Part shown: positions 10,593 to 23,224 of the stretch, piece by piece | How positions within the stretch are numbered: the first letter of the stretch is position 1 | Layout: each line of letters begins with the position of its first letter | Assembly: GCF_001659605.2 (NCBI RefSeq) | Contig: NC_035173.2 | Location: 9,877,065 to 9,941,064, forward strand | Direction: 5' to 3' | Origin: Manihot esculenta | Taxonomy: Eukaryota; Streptophyta; Magnoliopsida; Malpighiales; Euphorbiaceae | DNA length: 64,000 bases | Made by a program: the position numbers and the translations under genes | The notes under the pieces: generated by a model | What the model saw: only the letters and a program-made list of their open reading frames with translations | Database searches by the model: none | Told to the model about the DNA's origin: nothing

Positions 10593-13500
10593 TTAAAAGA
10601 GGTGGGGATATTGCCGGAGCATGGACTCCCGTGTCTCCCAGGTACATTCCTCCAAATTATGGTGGTTCCACAGGACTTTCACCATCGGGATTTCCTTGTT
10701 TCTTAACTTCCTGATCTGGGTGTCTATGATCCGTACTGGCTGTTCAACATAGGTGAGATCCTCTTGGATCTCTACATCAGGCTCACTAAGAACCTTGCTC
10801 GGATCTGACACAAACTTCCTCAACATAGAAACATGGAAAACCGGATGGATTCTTGCCATAGTAGCAGGTAAGTCCAGCTTGTACGACACATTCCCAATCT
10901 TTTGCAAGATTTCAAAGGGTCCGATGTATCGTGGGGCTAGTTTACCTTTCTTTCCGAAGCGAACCACTCCCTTCATTGGAGACACTTTGAGCAATACCAG
11001 ATCCCCCTCCTGAAACTCTAACTGTCTCCTGCGGACGTCTGCATAACTCTTCTGTCTGCTTGCAGCAGTCTTGATTCTCTCTCTGATGATGGGTACCACC
11101 CTGCTGGTGATCTCAACTAACTCTGGCCCTGCTAAAGCCTTCTCTCCAACTTCCTCCCAGCAAACAGGGGACCTGCACTTCCTTCCATACAAAGCTTCAT
11201 ATGGAGCCATCCCGATGCTAGCATGATGGCTGTTATTGTAGGCAAACTCCACCAGAGGTAGATGCTACCTCCAAGAACCGCCAAAGTCCAACACACACAT
11301 TCTGAGCATATCCTCTATGGTCTGGATGGTCCTTTCTGACTGTCCGTCCGTCTGAGGATGGAAGGCAGTACTGAAATCCAACCTGGTACCCATGGCATCC
11401 TGCAGACTCCGCCAAAACCTGAAGGTGAACTGGGGCCCCCTATCTGACACTATTGAAACAGGAACCCCATGCAGTCTGACTATCTCATCTACATATACCT
11501 GCGCCAACTTGTCCACAGAATAGCCACTCCTGACAGGGATGAAGTGAGCAGATTTGGTGAGTCTGTCCACAATCACCCATATGGAGTCCAATCTGTTGGA
11601 CGTCGCCGGTAACCCCACTACGAAGTCCATAGCTATATTCTCCCATTTCCACTCTGGAATAGGTAGCGGGTTCAGCATTCCAGCCGGCTTCTGATGTTCC
11701 AGCTTCACCCTCTGACATACTTCGCAGGCGGACACAAACTGTGCCACTTCTTTCTTCATCGCTGGCCACCAATAAACCTTCTTCAAATCCTGATACATCT
11801 TGGTGGCTCCGGGGTGAACGCTGTATCTTGCATTATGAGCCTCCCTCATAATGTCTCCTTTAAGCCCTATGTCATCTGGTACACATAATCTGTTCCCATA
11901 GCGGAGGATCCCCTTACTGTCAAATCTAAACTCTTCATTTTTGCCTGACTGAACAGTCCTGGCAATCTTCACTAACTCCGGGTCCTCATGCTGTTTCTGA
12001 GCCACCTGCTCCAGAAACACGGGTGCCACTCTCATCTGGGCCACTAAGGCATCTGTACCAGATAACTCCAACTGTAGACCTTCCTCAATGAGCTTGTAAA
12101 ACTCCTTCACCACTGGTCTCCTCTCTGCCGTGATGTGGGATAGACTGCCTAGTGACTTCCGGCTTAGGGCGTCTGCCACAACATTCGCCTTACCCGGATG
12201 ATACTGAATCTTGCAATCATAGTCACTCAGCAGCTCTACCCACCTCCTCTGTCTCAAATTCAAATCTCTTTGACTCAAGATGTATTGCAGGCTCTTATGA
12301 TCCGTAAAGATCTCACATTTAACCCTGTAGAGGTAGTGCCTCCACATCTTGAGTGCAAAGATTACTGCTGCCATCTCAAGATCGTGTGTGGGGTAATTCA
12401 ACTCATGCCTCTTCAGCTGTCTAGAAGCATAAGCGATCACCCTGCCATTCTGCATCAACACACAACCCAAACCTACTCTGGATGCATCACAGAACACTGT
12501 GAAGTCCTCATTGCTAGTTGGCAGAGCTAACACTGGTGCTGAAGTCAACCTCTTCTTAAGCTCTTCGAAACTCTCTTCACACTGATCGGTCCACAGAAAC
12601 TTCTGATTCTTCCTGGTCAATCTGGTCAGAGGAGCTGCAATCTTTGAGAAGTCCTGAACGAACCTCCTGTAATAACCAGCCAAACCCAAGAAACTTCTGA
12701 TCTCAGTCACTGTGGTGGGTCTAGGCCAGTTAGTCACAGCTTCTATCTTCTTGGGGTCTACTTCGATCCCATTCTCTGACACTACATGCCCCAAGAACGA
12801 GATGCTCCTCAACCAGAATTCACACTTGGAGAACTTGGCATACAAGCCATGTTCCCTCAAGGTCTGTAGAACTATCCTCAGATGATGGGCATGCTCCTCT
12901 GCATTCCTGGAATACACTAAGATATCATCTATGAAGACAATAACAAAGTGGTCCAGGTACTGTCTAAACACTCTGTTCATGAGGTCCATGAATGCTGCAG
13001 GGGCGTTAGTTAACCCGAACGGCATCACAAGGAACTCAAAATGCCCATATCTGGTCCTGAAAGCCGTCTTTGGCACATCCTCATCCCTTATCCTTAGCTG
13101 ATGGTACCCCGATCTTAGATCTATTTTGGAGAAACAACCCGCTCCGGCTAGCTGGTCGAATAGATCATCGATCCTTGGCAATGGGTACTTATTCTTAGTA
13201 GTGACTTTGTTCAACTGTCTGTAGTCGATACAAAGTCTAAGGGATCCATCCTTCTTCTTTACAAAGAGTACTGGAGCACCCCAAGGTGAGGTACTCGGTC
13301 GGATGAAGCCCTTGTCTACTAGATCTTGCAATTGTTCTTTCAACTCTTTCAACTCAGCTGGGGCCATCCTGTAGGGAGGGATAGAGATCGGTCTCGTTCC
13401 AGGCATTAACTCTATCTCGAACTCTATCTCCCTAGCAGGTGGTAAACCTGGAAGCTCGTCTGGGAACACGTCTAAGAACTCTCTGACCACTGGCACTGAG

Positions 13501-15584
13501 GCGGGCTCTCCAACCTGACTGTCTAGCTCTCTCACGTGAGCTAGATAACCCTGACAACCCCTCCTGAGCAGCCTACGAGCCTGTAGGGCCGATATCATAC
13601 CTCTAGGTGTACCCCTTTTGTCTCCTCTGAAGACGACTTCTGACCCATCCTGACATCTGAACTTAACTACCTTGTCCCTGCAGTCCAAGGTAGCACCATG
13701 GGTAGATAACCAGTCCATCCCTAGAATGACGTCAAAATCAGTCAACTCTAGAACCACAAGGTCGGCGGACATGCATCTTCCCTCCACAAAAACTGGACTA
13801 CATTGGCAGACTGACTCTGCCACTGACGGGTCACACTTGGGTCCACTGACCCAGAGGGGACACTCTAACTCAGAGACCATCAACCCTAACCTCAGCACGG
13901 CTCTCGGAGCGATGAAAGAATGAGATGCACCAGGGTCCATCAATGCATACACATCAGAACAACCAATGATGAGATTACCTGCCACCACGGTGTTGGATGT
14001 GTTCGCCTCTTGCTGTGTCATTGTGAAGATCCTCGCTGGAGCTGACGGACCTTCACCTCTGAAACCCGCTGAAGAAGAGGCTGCTCCTCTCCCTCTACCT
14101 CTGCCACTGGCTTGAGTTGGTGCTGGAGCTACTGGCTGAGCTACACTGCCTGAACCTGTCGGCTGGGACTGTGCCATAACAGCTGCTCTAGGACAATCCC
14201 GAGCCACATGTCCCTCTTGCCCACATCTGAAGCAGGCTCTGGACCCATATAGGCACACTCCCCTGTGTGGCTTACCACACTTCACACATGCTACATTGTC
14301 TGCACCTGAGCTCGAGCCACTTCCTAATCCCAGACCTGACTTGATCTTACTCCAGAACTTGTTCTTCTTCTGCTTCTTGGTGGTACTGCTCCACCTCTTA
14401 CTGCCTGAGCTTAAGGAAGAAGGATCCACTTTCCCCCTACCTGGGGTTCTGGAACCGGAAGGCTGTGCCACTGACTGCTTGACTTTTCCCTCGATGATAG
14501 CACTAGCCTCCATTCTCCTAGCCATATCGACTATGGTGTGAAAACTCTCTCTATCTGCTGACTGTACCAAGGAGGAATACCTGGGATGGAGCTTCATGAT
14601 ATACCTCCTCGACTTCTTCTGGTCTGTGCTAAGGTCCTGCCCAGCAAATGGCAGCAACTCCATAAACCTGTCAGTATATTCGTCTACACTCATGTCATCA
14701 GTCTGCCTCAACTGCTCGAATTCTATTATCTTCAATTCCCTTGAACTATCAGGGAAAGCCCATCCTGCAAACTCATTTGCGAAATCCTCCCATGGAAGAC
14801 TGTCCACCCTCGGTTTGATGTAGTTCTTGAACCACTCACGGGCCTTCTTGCATTTTAGGGTGAACCCAGCCATCTGAATGGCTCTATTGTCATCCGCCCC
14901 TATCTCGTCTGTTATCATTTTGACCCTTTCCAGATACACAAATGGGTCATCACCACTATCATATTGGGGAGCACCCAGCTTCATGTAGTCGGTCATCTTG
15001 ACCTTGCTCCCTCTGGATGAGCTAGGGTTAGGAGGTTGAGTAACTGGGGCTGCTGGTTCTGTAGGTGGTGGAGGTGGGGCAACATTTTCTGTGGTAGGGT
15101 TTTCTGGATTTGGGTGATAGGGTGGTGGTGGATACATAGGATACTGTGGGTATGGTGGGTAGTATGGCGGGTATGGCATCTGTGTGGGGTAAGGGCTAAA
15201 ACTAGGGTAATCCGACGTGCCTCCCATCGAATACCCGGGATGTTGTGAGAAATGTGGGTAGTGAGGTGGCTGTACAAATCCCGAGGCCTGAGTGCCTCCT
15301 TGGGACTCTCCCATACCTTCCTCTGACATATTGACTCCCAAACTGCCATCCCTCCTCTGTTCTACGTCCATATCATCCCCCATATCCTCTGACGCTCCTC
15401 CCTGAACTGTCCCTCTGACTGATCTGCTCCTACCCAGATCCAGAGACCTTCTAGGGTCTCTTGCTACTCTGTCCCTGTTGGACCTGCTAGACATTGCCCT
15501 AGGCAATGCTGGAGGACGGGCGCTCATGCCCTCATCCTCAGGTGGCACTCCAGTCAATCTTGCTGATCGACGAGTTCCTCTCAT
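10593..15584 (-). pseudogene. Gag-pol polyprotein of element 2, one internal stop
   Basis: The start is taken at 15584 ([10 protein letters not shown]), because the equivalent ATG begins gag in element 1 at 19257; the frame also runs open further upstream, to 15710. In order: Gag with a Pro/Tyr-rich segment (around 15050-15260) and a CCHC knuckle (about 14193-14235), protease DPGASHSF (about 13911-13965), RT with intact FIDDILV (about 12905-12935), RNase H, integrase with an HHCC region (about 11690-11840) and D, D, E residues (near 11625, 11440 and 11330), then a chromodomain-like C-terminus ending YPHLF. A TAG at 11262-11264 replaces the Gln codon seen in element 1, between the integrase Glu and its C-terminal part. 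It is about 1,663 codons long, normal for Tekay-type elements. Confidence 0.9.
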
Positions 15585-15839
15585 CCTGTCTTCTGAAAAA
15601 CCACACATAGCACAAACATCAGCATCATATGGTTCATGTGGGCACACATGAACCCTCATCACAAACATCACATAGCATAGCATATCATTTATGCACATGT
15701 ATATAATCATGGCATATCACATCATCATTCAAGACAGGACTCTACATCCTATCCTAGTGGACATGACCTTTCCTATTGTGCTTGACCTGCTATAACATCT
15801 ATGAGCCCGACACTCTAGGTCCGATCATATGAACCTAGG

Positions 15840-15851
15840 GCTCTGATACCA
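15840..15851 (-). promoter_or_regulatory. Primer-binding site of element 2 (tRNA-iMet)
   Basis: The minus strand reads TGGTATCAGAGC, complementary to the 3' end of plant initiator tRNA-Met. It starts three bases inside the 5' LTR. Confidence 0.95.
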
Positions 15852-15854
15852 CTC

Positions 15855-18134
15855 TGTAACAGCCCAAAAATCCGGACCGCTACCGGCGCTAGGATCCAGA
15901 TCGGCGTAAGGCCGCCGGGACCCGTAGCAAGCCTAACATAACCTGTAAACCTGCTTAATCCCGTACATGATCAACAATACTCATAAACCTGTAAACATTC
16001 TCATATAACAACCAAGCTCAACCTGTACATAAACATAAACATAACATAAACCTCCACTGGAGCCCTCATCAAATGCTCCAATGGGGTATCTCATCATACA
16101 TAAGCTTGGTTGAAACATAACCTCATATCTCATATCATAAAGACCATGTACATACAAGTGGGATTAACATTCTGTATTGGTCAAGCACAACTCTATCCTC
16201 AATATTCGAATTACATAACATAACTTAAAACACTTTACATTACATCATAATACAATTGTCATGTCCACAATCTAACTATTACATAACATCACTTCATACT
16301 CTGGCTAACCTCCTGGTCTACCCTGTACCTGCACATCTGGGGTTAGGGGAGAGGGGTGAGCTATAAAGCCCAGTGAGCAGAATAGAGAAAAACATATATT
16401 AAATATTTCATGCTTCCATGAAATGCAACACATCACAAACATATCACATAAGGATGGTATTGTCACCTATAGTCCTCAACATAGTCCAATCGTGCCAGGG
16501 GCGTAGAATGGGCCTCACTGGTCTTTCTCTTACATACATAACATAACATAACATTCCAATATGCCAAGGGCGTAGAATGGGCCTCACTGGTCTTTCTCTT
16601 AACATAGTCCAGGGGCGTAGAATGGGCCTCACTGGCAATCCATACCGTATCATCATCATATCATACCATAGAAGGACTATAGGATCATTCAATAGCCAAT
16701 CCGCATCCACATCATATTATGCAATGCAACATATTCGTGAATATTAATGTAAACAACCTAAAATATATCATGGCATATATGATGCATGAACATGCTCCAA
16801 AAAGTTATATTTCATTTATTTAAAAACTTAAGGTTCATTCCACTCACCTCTGGCTGAAGCTCTACAGACTCTGAAGCAGCTATCTCACTGCTGAGGTCCT
16901 CGGTTCCTCGGGTCCGAACCTACACAGGTGGACTCCAATGAGGGACCAAACGTACATAAGCATAAATCTAATAAACTTCCCCAAAAACCCCCTAAAACAT
17001 CAGGAAAACATCACATAGAAATATGCATGAAATGGCTGAACAGGGCACTTTCGGCGGCACCTTCGGCGGCCGAAAGTCCTGGATCGACAGATCCGAAAGT
17101 CGGGCACTTTCGGCGGCACCTTCGGCGGCCGAAAGTCCCAGACAGAGACGAAAGTCTCTTTTCGGGGGCAACTTCGGCAGCCGAATGCTGCCTCCACAAA
17201 GGGGGTTCGGCGGCCGAAGGTCACTTCGGCGGCCGAACCTGAGCTTCTCCCGAAGGGCAGAAACTCAGCTCTTTTATGCCCATTTCGCCTCCCAAGCTCA
17301 AATCATGCAAAAACTTGCTCTACAACATGCATACTTCACATATATCACACCTAGGGGTCTCAAACTAGCATATACCCCATCTACAACACTTCCAACAACA
17401 CATAAACGAGCTACATTGTTCATCAAAGCATCAAAACCCATAAACTCATCAATAAGCCTAAACATGCATCTTTACCCATAAATCTTGCATAAAACTTAGT
17501 TAAAACACATAAGGAGCTTAAGATCGGCTCTTACCTCTTGAAGATCGAGAGGGAGACGACCTAAACTTGGAGATCCACGAAAATGAGCTCCTGAGTTCCC
17601 AAAGCTCCAAAACTTGGTTTAAATGCTCAAAACTTGCAATGTGAGTTTAAAACTCAAGGAAAAATGGAAGAGATTTGGAGGAAGAGCACAAGATTTGCAA
17701 AGGGAAGGTTGGAAGCTTGCTGTGGCCGAAAATGGGAGAAAGCTCGCCCATTTCGGCTAAGTGCCCCTTTTATAGGTGGCTGGCCAGGCCACGTTCGGGG
17801 GCCGAATGTGCCTCCGTATCCATGCAATGTTCGGCGGCCGAACGTGAGTTTCGGCGGCCGAACCTGGACTTCCCCAACTCATGCTTTCGGGGGCCTAACG
17901 TGCCTCCAAAACGCATGCAATGTTCGGCGGCCGAACTTGACTTTCGGCGGCCGAACCTGGGTTTTCCTCCAATGCTATTTTCATGTAAAAACTCATTTTC
18001 TTTTATACTTAAAAATCATAAAACACATTAAAACATTTTTATAAAACATAGTTCTACCCTTCTAGAGGTCTCCGACATCCGAGATTCCACCGGACGGTAG
18101 GAATTCCGGTACCGGAGTCTAGCCGGGTATTACA
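15855..18134 (-). repeat. Right LTR of element 2 (its 5' LTR)
   Basis: Same length and termini as the left LTR, with about nine substitutions by eye. It carries the same minisatellite (16493-16625) and palindrome clusters. The TATA box at about 17767-17775 would drive the element transcript. Confidence 0.95.
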
Positions 18135-18139
18135 ACTGT
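18135..18139. repeat. Target-site duplication ACTGT, right copy (element 2)
   Basis: Identical to 8201-8205; it flanks the right terminus of element 2. Confidence 0.95.
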
Positions 18140-19257
18140 GCCACTGACTGCTTAACTGTCCCTTGAACGATGGCACTGGCCTCCATTTTCCTGGCCATAT
18201 CTACTATGGCATGGAAGCTCTCCCTGTCCACTGACTGGATCAAGGAGGAATACCTGGAATGGAGTTTCATAACATACCTCCTTGACCTCTTCGAATCTGT
18301 ATCCAGACTCTGCCCAGAAAAAGGCAACAGCTCCAAAAATCTGTCGGTGAACTCCTCCACACCCATTTCATCCGTCTGCCTCAACTGTTCAAACTCTATC
18401 ATCTTCAGTTCCCTTGAACTATCGGGAAAAGCCCATCCTGCAAACTCGTTTGCAAACTCTTCCCAAGTCATGCTGTCCACTCTCGGTTTCACATAATTCT
18501 TGAACCACTCCCGTGCCTTCTTGCACTTAAGCGTGAACCCGGCCATCTGAATGGCTCTACTGTCATCAGCCCCAATCTCATTTGTGATTACTTTAACCCT
18601 TTCAAGATACACAAATGGGTCATCCTCTTTTTCATACTGAGGGGCACCCAATTTCATGTAGTCAGTCATCTTAACCTTGCTCCCACTGGCTGAGCTAGGT
18701 CTAGGTGGCTGAACAACTGGGGCTGCTGGTTCTGCAGATGGTGGAGGTGGTGCAACATTTTTTGAGGTAGGGTTTGCTGGATTTGGATAGTAGGGTGGAG
18801 GTGGATACATTGGGTACTGAGAGTATGGTGGGTAGTATGGTGGGTATGGCATCTGTGTGGGATAAGGGGTGAAACTAGGGTAATCCGATGTACCTCCCAT
18901 CGAATACCTGGGATGTGGTGAGAAGTGTGGGTAGTGAGGTGGCTGAACAAATCCCGAGGCCTGAGTGCCTCCTTGGGACTCTCCCATACCTTCCTCTGAC
19001 ATGCCAACTCCCAGACTGCCATCCCTCCTCTGATCTACATCCATCTCATCCCCCATGCTCTCAGACATTCCTCCCTGAACTGTTCCTCTGACTGATCTGC
19101 TTCTACCCAGATCCAAAGACCTTCTAGGGTCTCTTGCTGCTCTTTCTCGGTTAGACCTACTAGACATTGCCCTAGGCAATGCTGGAGGACGGGCGCTCAT
19201 GCCCTCATCCTCAGGTGGTACTCCAGTCAATCTTGCTGATCGACGAGTTCCTCTCAT
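18135..19257 (-). pseudogene. Gag of element 1, N-terminal part
   Basis: The gag frame starts with ATG at 19257 ([10 protein letters not shown]) and stays open for 374 codons up to the element 2 insertion, where it runs into the inserted LTR and stops. It has an Arg/Ser-rich start, a Pro/Tyr-rich stretch (about 18720-18890) and the retrotransposon Gag core ([22 protein letters not shown]). It is clearly homologous to the element 2 Gag. The remainder of the frame lies at 4329-8205. Confidence 0.9.
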
Positions 19258-19503
19258 CCTGTTTTATGAAAAACAGTACACATAGCACAAACATTAGCAT
19301 CATATGGTTCATGTGGGCACACATGAACCCGCATCACATACTTCACATATCAGCATATCATGCATATTATCATGGCAATTCACATCATCAAGCAAGACAG
19401 GACTCCACATCCTATCCTAGTGGACATGATCTTTTCCTATTGTGCTTGACCTTCTATAACACCTATGAGCCCGACACTCTAGGTCCGACCATATGAACCT
19501 AGG

Positions 19504-19515
19504 GCTCTGATACCA
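19504..19515 (-). promoter_or_regulatory. Primer-binding site of element 1 (tRNA-iMet)
   Basis: The minus strand reads TGGTATCAGAGC just inside the right LTR, identical to that of element 2. Confidence 0.95.
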
Positions 19516-19518
19516 TTC

Positions 19519-21738
19519 TGTAACGACCCGAACATCGGACCGCTACCGGCGCTAGGATCCGGGTCGACTTAAGGCCGCCGGGACCCGTAGCAAGCCTGAC
19601 ATACATCCTGAAAACCTGCTTAATCCCATACATGATCAACAACATACATAAAAATTAAAACTTTTCTTTCCATGAACATCAACCAAACTCAACCTGTGCA
19701 TAAACATTAATATAACATTGATCCCTCTGTGGGATCTCATCAGTGTCCCCAATGGGTGACAAAACATATGCTGAGTTGGTTTACATAAGTGACATAAAAT
19801 AACCAAGATCATGTATAAAAAGGGATACAACATTCTATGGTCAAGCACACACTAACATCCATATACATCATCTCATTACACACCTATACTGTACTTTTAC
19901 ATTACAATTTGATCATGTCCATTGCTAGCTATTACATAAGCATGACTTCTTTACTCTATCCGGACTCCCGCACTATACTGTACCTGCAAGCCTGGGGGTA
20001 AAGGGAGAGGGGTGAGCTAAAAACCCAGTGAGCTGAACTATAAAACATATTAACACTATGCTTTAATGAAATGCATCATAACACAGACAATTCACATAAG
20101 GGTTGGGTGAACTTGTCACCAATTAGTCCAAGCTAACATGGTGCCAGGCCGTAGCATGGGGTCCTGGTCTTCCTGTCATACATACATTACTTACCATTAT
20201 TCCAGGGCCTCCTCTGGGCTCCTGGTCTTCGAGTCCACAATCGTGCCAGGCCGTAGAATGGGGTCCTGGTCTTTCATTTCTGTGCCAAGCCGTAGAATGG
20301 GGTCTTGGTCTTCCTGTCATGGACTAATTGGGTCATCCAACATTCACCCACATCAACAACAATCGATGCAATGCGGCATATTCGTGAATACTAATGCAAT
20401 CATCCTATTGCATAATCATGATGCATGAAACATGATAAAACATTTAATTTAAAAGATTAAGTTTAGTTCCACTCACCTCTGGCTGACTCTGACAACACCG
20501 AAGCAGCTGAACTCACTGCTGGGGTCCTCGGTTCCTCGGGTTCGAACCTACACAGGTGGACTCAAATGAGGGACCAAACATACTTGGACATAATTCTAAA
20601 ATACTCCCCAAAAACCCCCTAGAACATCATGAAAACATCACATAAAAACATGCAAGAAATGGCTGAACAGGGTACTTTCGGCGGCAGGTTCGGCGGCCGA
20701 AAGTCCCTCCAGAGCCAAAAGTCAGGCACTTTCGACGGCACCTTCGGCGGCCGAAAGTGCCAGACAGAGACGAAAGTCTTCTTTCGGGGGCAAGCTTCGG
20801 CAGCCGAATGCTGCCTCCACAAGGGGGTTCGGCGGCCGAAACTCCTTTCGGCGGCCGAACCTGGTTTCTGCCAGAAGGGCAGAAACTTGGTTCACATGAA
20901 CCTCTTGCCTCCCAAAACCTCAAATCATGCATATTGCTCAACTAAAACATGCATACCAGTTCCTAGGGGTCTCAAACAATCAAATACCCCAACTACAACA
21001 CTTCAAACACACACAATCAACACACATTGCTCAAAACATCAATATTAACCCATAACTCAACATATAACCTAACATGCATTTCTACCCATAGATCTTGCAT
21101 AAAACTTACTTAAAACACATAAGGAGCTTAAGATCGGCCCTTACCTCTTGAAGATCGAGAGGGAGACGACCTAAACTTGGAGATCCACGAAAATGAGCTC
21201 CTGAGTTCCCAAAGCTCCAAAACTTGGTTTAAATGCTCAAACTTGCAAACGTGAGTTTAAAACTCAAGAAAATGGAAGAGATTTGGAGGAAGAACACGAG
21301 AGTTGCAAAAGGGAAGGTCGGAAGCTTGTTGTGGCCGAAAATGGGAGAAAACTCGCCCATTTCGGCTAAGTGCCCCTTTTATAGGTGGCTGGCCAGGCCA
21401 CGTTCGGGGGCCGAATGCGCTTCCGCATCCATGCCATGTTCGGCGGCCGAACTTCATTTTCGGTGGCCGAACCTGGACTTCCCTAACTCATGCTTTCGGG
21501 GGCCTAACGTGCCTCCAAAACGCATGCATGTTCGGCGGCCGAAACTCCTTTCGGCGGCCTAACCTGGGTTTTCCTCCTATGACTTTTCATGCAAAAACTC
21601 ATTTAATTCATACTTAAAACCATTAAAAACATGAAAACATTTTACAAAAACATGATTTTACCCTTCTAGAGGTCTCCGACATCCGAGATCCCGCCGGACG
21701 GTAGGAATTCCGGTACCGGAGTCTAGCCGGGTATTACA
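19519..21738 (-). repeat. Right LTR of element 1 (its 5' LTR), 2220 bp
   Basis: Starts TGTAACGACCCGAACATCGG and ends GGGTATTACA. TATA box at about 21377-21384 on the minus strand. It keeps a 53-bp block near 20755-20810 that the left LTR has lost. Confidence 0.93.
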
Positions 21739-21743
21739 CACCT
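21739..21743. repeat. Target-site duplication CACCT, right copy (element 1)
   Basis: Matches 2039-2043. Confidence 0.95.
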
Positions 21744-23100
21744 CGGTCAGCCTAGACATTTGATAACTTCTTATCGTTTCCATGTTGCCCTAATACTTGA
21801 GGGGCGCTGCTATGCAACCAAGTTGGATGGCCATGAGTCACGCCCTAGCTATTCTACAACGTCATCTTATCTGACCTGAAATGCTAGTCCGACCTCAAAC
21901 ATGGCTCCAATCTCAAGCACGGGTCTAACTTCGAGCACAGGTCCGACTTCAACGTGTATTCTCTTAATAGTGTTGTGGACTTTGTCAATTAAGGTTCAAC
22001 CAGTGATTCTTTCTCAAGTCGACATGCTTTCGCTTACAATACAATGATCGTTGGATTTGTCGAGCACAAATTTTGATTGAAGACTCTGGCAGAGTTTGAG
22101 TTTCTTGCTCAAAGCCTTCCATACTCCGTATCACTAACTTGCCGAGTCTTTCCTCTGATTTGCTGAGGACGACCAGCTGGCGCTTCCTTCCACCGACTTG
22201 TTAAGCATTTAATTAGTTGGAGTCTTTTCACTTGAGTTCTTCTGCTGACCTATTTTTCATCATTTGTTGTGCAGTCTGACCTCGCCTATTTGTTGTTCAA
22301 TCTGAGAGCTATCCAATCTACTCAACCTATTTTACTTTTTCTCGCGGATCCTTTTTATATTTTTTTTGTTTTATTTATTAATTTTCTCTCTAACTTGATA
22401 ACTTGAGACTTTATAGCTGACATCTAACCTTTACAACATATATACGGCCGACCTCACAATTTCAATAAATATATACATCACTCATTCTTTTTTCTTTTTT
22501 ATAGAAAAGATTAAAATTTTATACTCAGATAAGTATTTCAATATGAAATTTTACTTCACTGGGTTTCAAAGAACAAGTTAGTAGTAATAAAACCAAATAA
22601 ATATTAAAACAAACTACCTGAAAGACTATCAAAATATTTTTAAACATAATGAATTTTTCTTTTTAGCTTCCTTTTCGCACAAATTTTTATACCTTTATGT
22701 GGATCTCAATGGGTGAATTTAGGAATTTTAGAGATAGTAAAATCTCTTTCGTTAAGACAACACCACTTGATAGATCTGGTTTTCTCATGCTCCATCATAT
22801 GGGTCCCCCAATGCTCGATTTGAGGAAGGGATCTGCAAAATGAAGAAAGATGGTTAGAGTTGTATCTGGGATGCCCTCGGTGGAGACTCTCCGACGTTCA
22901 AGTCAGATTTATGAACTAGAATAGTATGGATAGGTAAGAGTTGCAGAGAAAAGAAAAAATGGCGCAAAAGAAGAAGAAAAAAAAGAAGAAGAAGAAGAAG
23001 AAGCCCCCTTGAAAGCCCTTCCTTTTTACCTACCCCTCCCTTTTCTGAAATCTGTGAGAATGTATCTTTGGCATATTCTTAAGTGGGTCCACTCTTTAAT
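21744..23100. repeat. Old repeat-like sequence, right part
   Basis: Continues the sequence interrupted at 2043. Phrases such as ccctcggtggagactctcc and ttcaagtcagatttatgaac (22885-22920) resemble the R/U5 part of plant LTRs, followed by an AG-rich run (22968-23003, GAA repeats). No coding domain was found. I infer an old LTR-type repeat; its limits are uncertain. Confidence 0.35.
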
Positions 23101-23224
23101 TAAAATAATTTTATAAATTTTTTATATATTATCACTAATATTTTAATTTATCCGGCTCGTTTCAAATTTGAATCGAATCAATCGAATACTCACCCTATTT
23201 TTAAGAGCTTGAGAGAGATAAGAT

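Larger units (their letters stand above)
8206..18134 (-). mobile_element. Element 2: Ty3/gypsy chromovirus nested in element 1
   Basis: A 9929-bp full-length element on the minus strand. LTRs of 2280 bp each lie at 8206-10485 and 15855-18134, with a primer site at 15840-15851, a polypurine tract at 10486-10501 and the duplication ACTGT. It has the same domain order and strong protein similarity to element 1 but belongs to another LTR subfamily (TGTAACAGCCC terminus). By eye its LTRs differ at only about nine positions, roughly half the divergence of element 1's LTRs, which fits its nested, younger position. Gag-pol is a single frame apart from one TAG in integrase. Confidence 0.95.
2044..21738 (-). 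mobile_element. Element 1: Ty3/gypsy chromovirus (Tekay/Del type), interrupted
   Basis: Full-length LTR retrotransposon transcribed on the minus strand. It has LTRs at 2044-4230 and 19519-21738, a primer-binding site at 19504-19515, a polypurine tract at 4231-4246 and a 5-bp duplication CACCT. The order Gag, protease, RT, RNase H, integrase, followed by a chromodomain-like C-terminus ending in YPHLF, places it in the Ty3/gypsy chromoviruses, most like Tekay/Del. Element 2 sits in its gag (8206-18134). The polyprotein has an internal TAG and an RT active-site change, so it is not autonomous. By eye the LTRs differ at about 19 substitutions and two indels (-53 and +20 bp). Confidence 0.93.

Noticed and set aside
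15036..15248. Trp-rich frame opposite gag
   Set aside because: It is the antisense reading of the Pro/Tyr-rich part of Gag in element 2.
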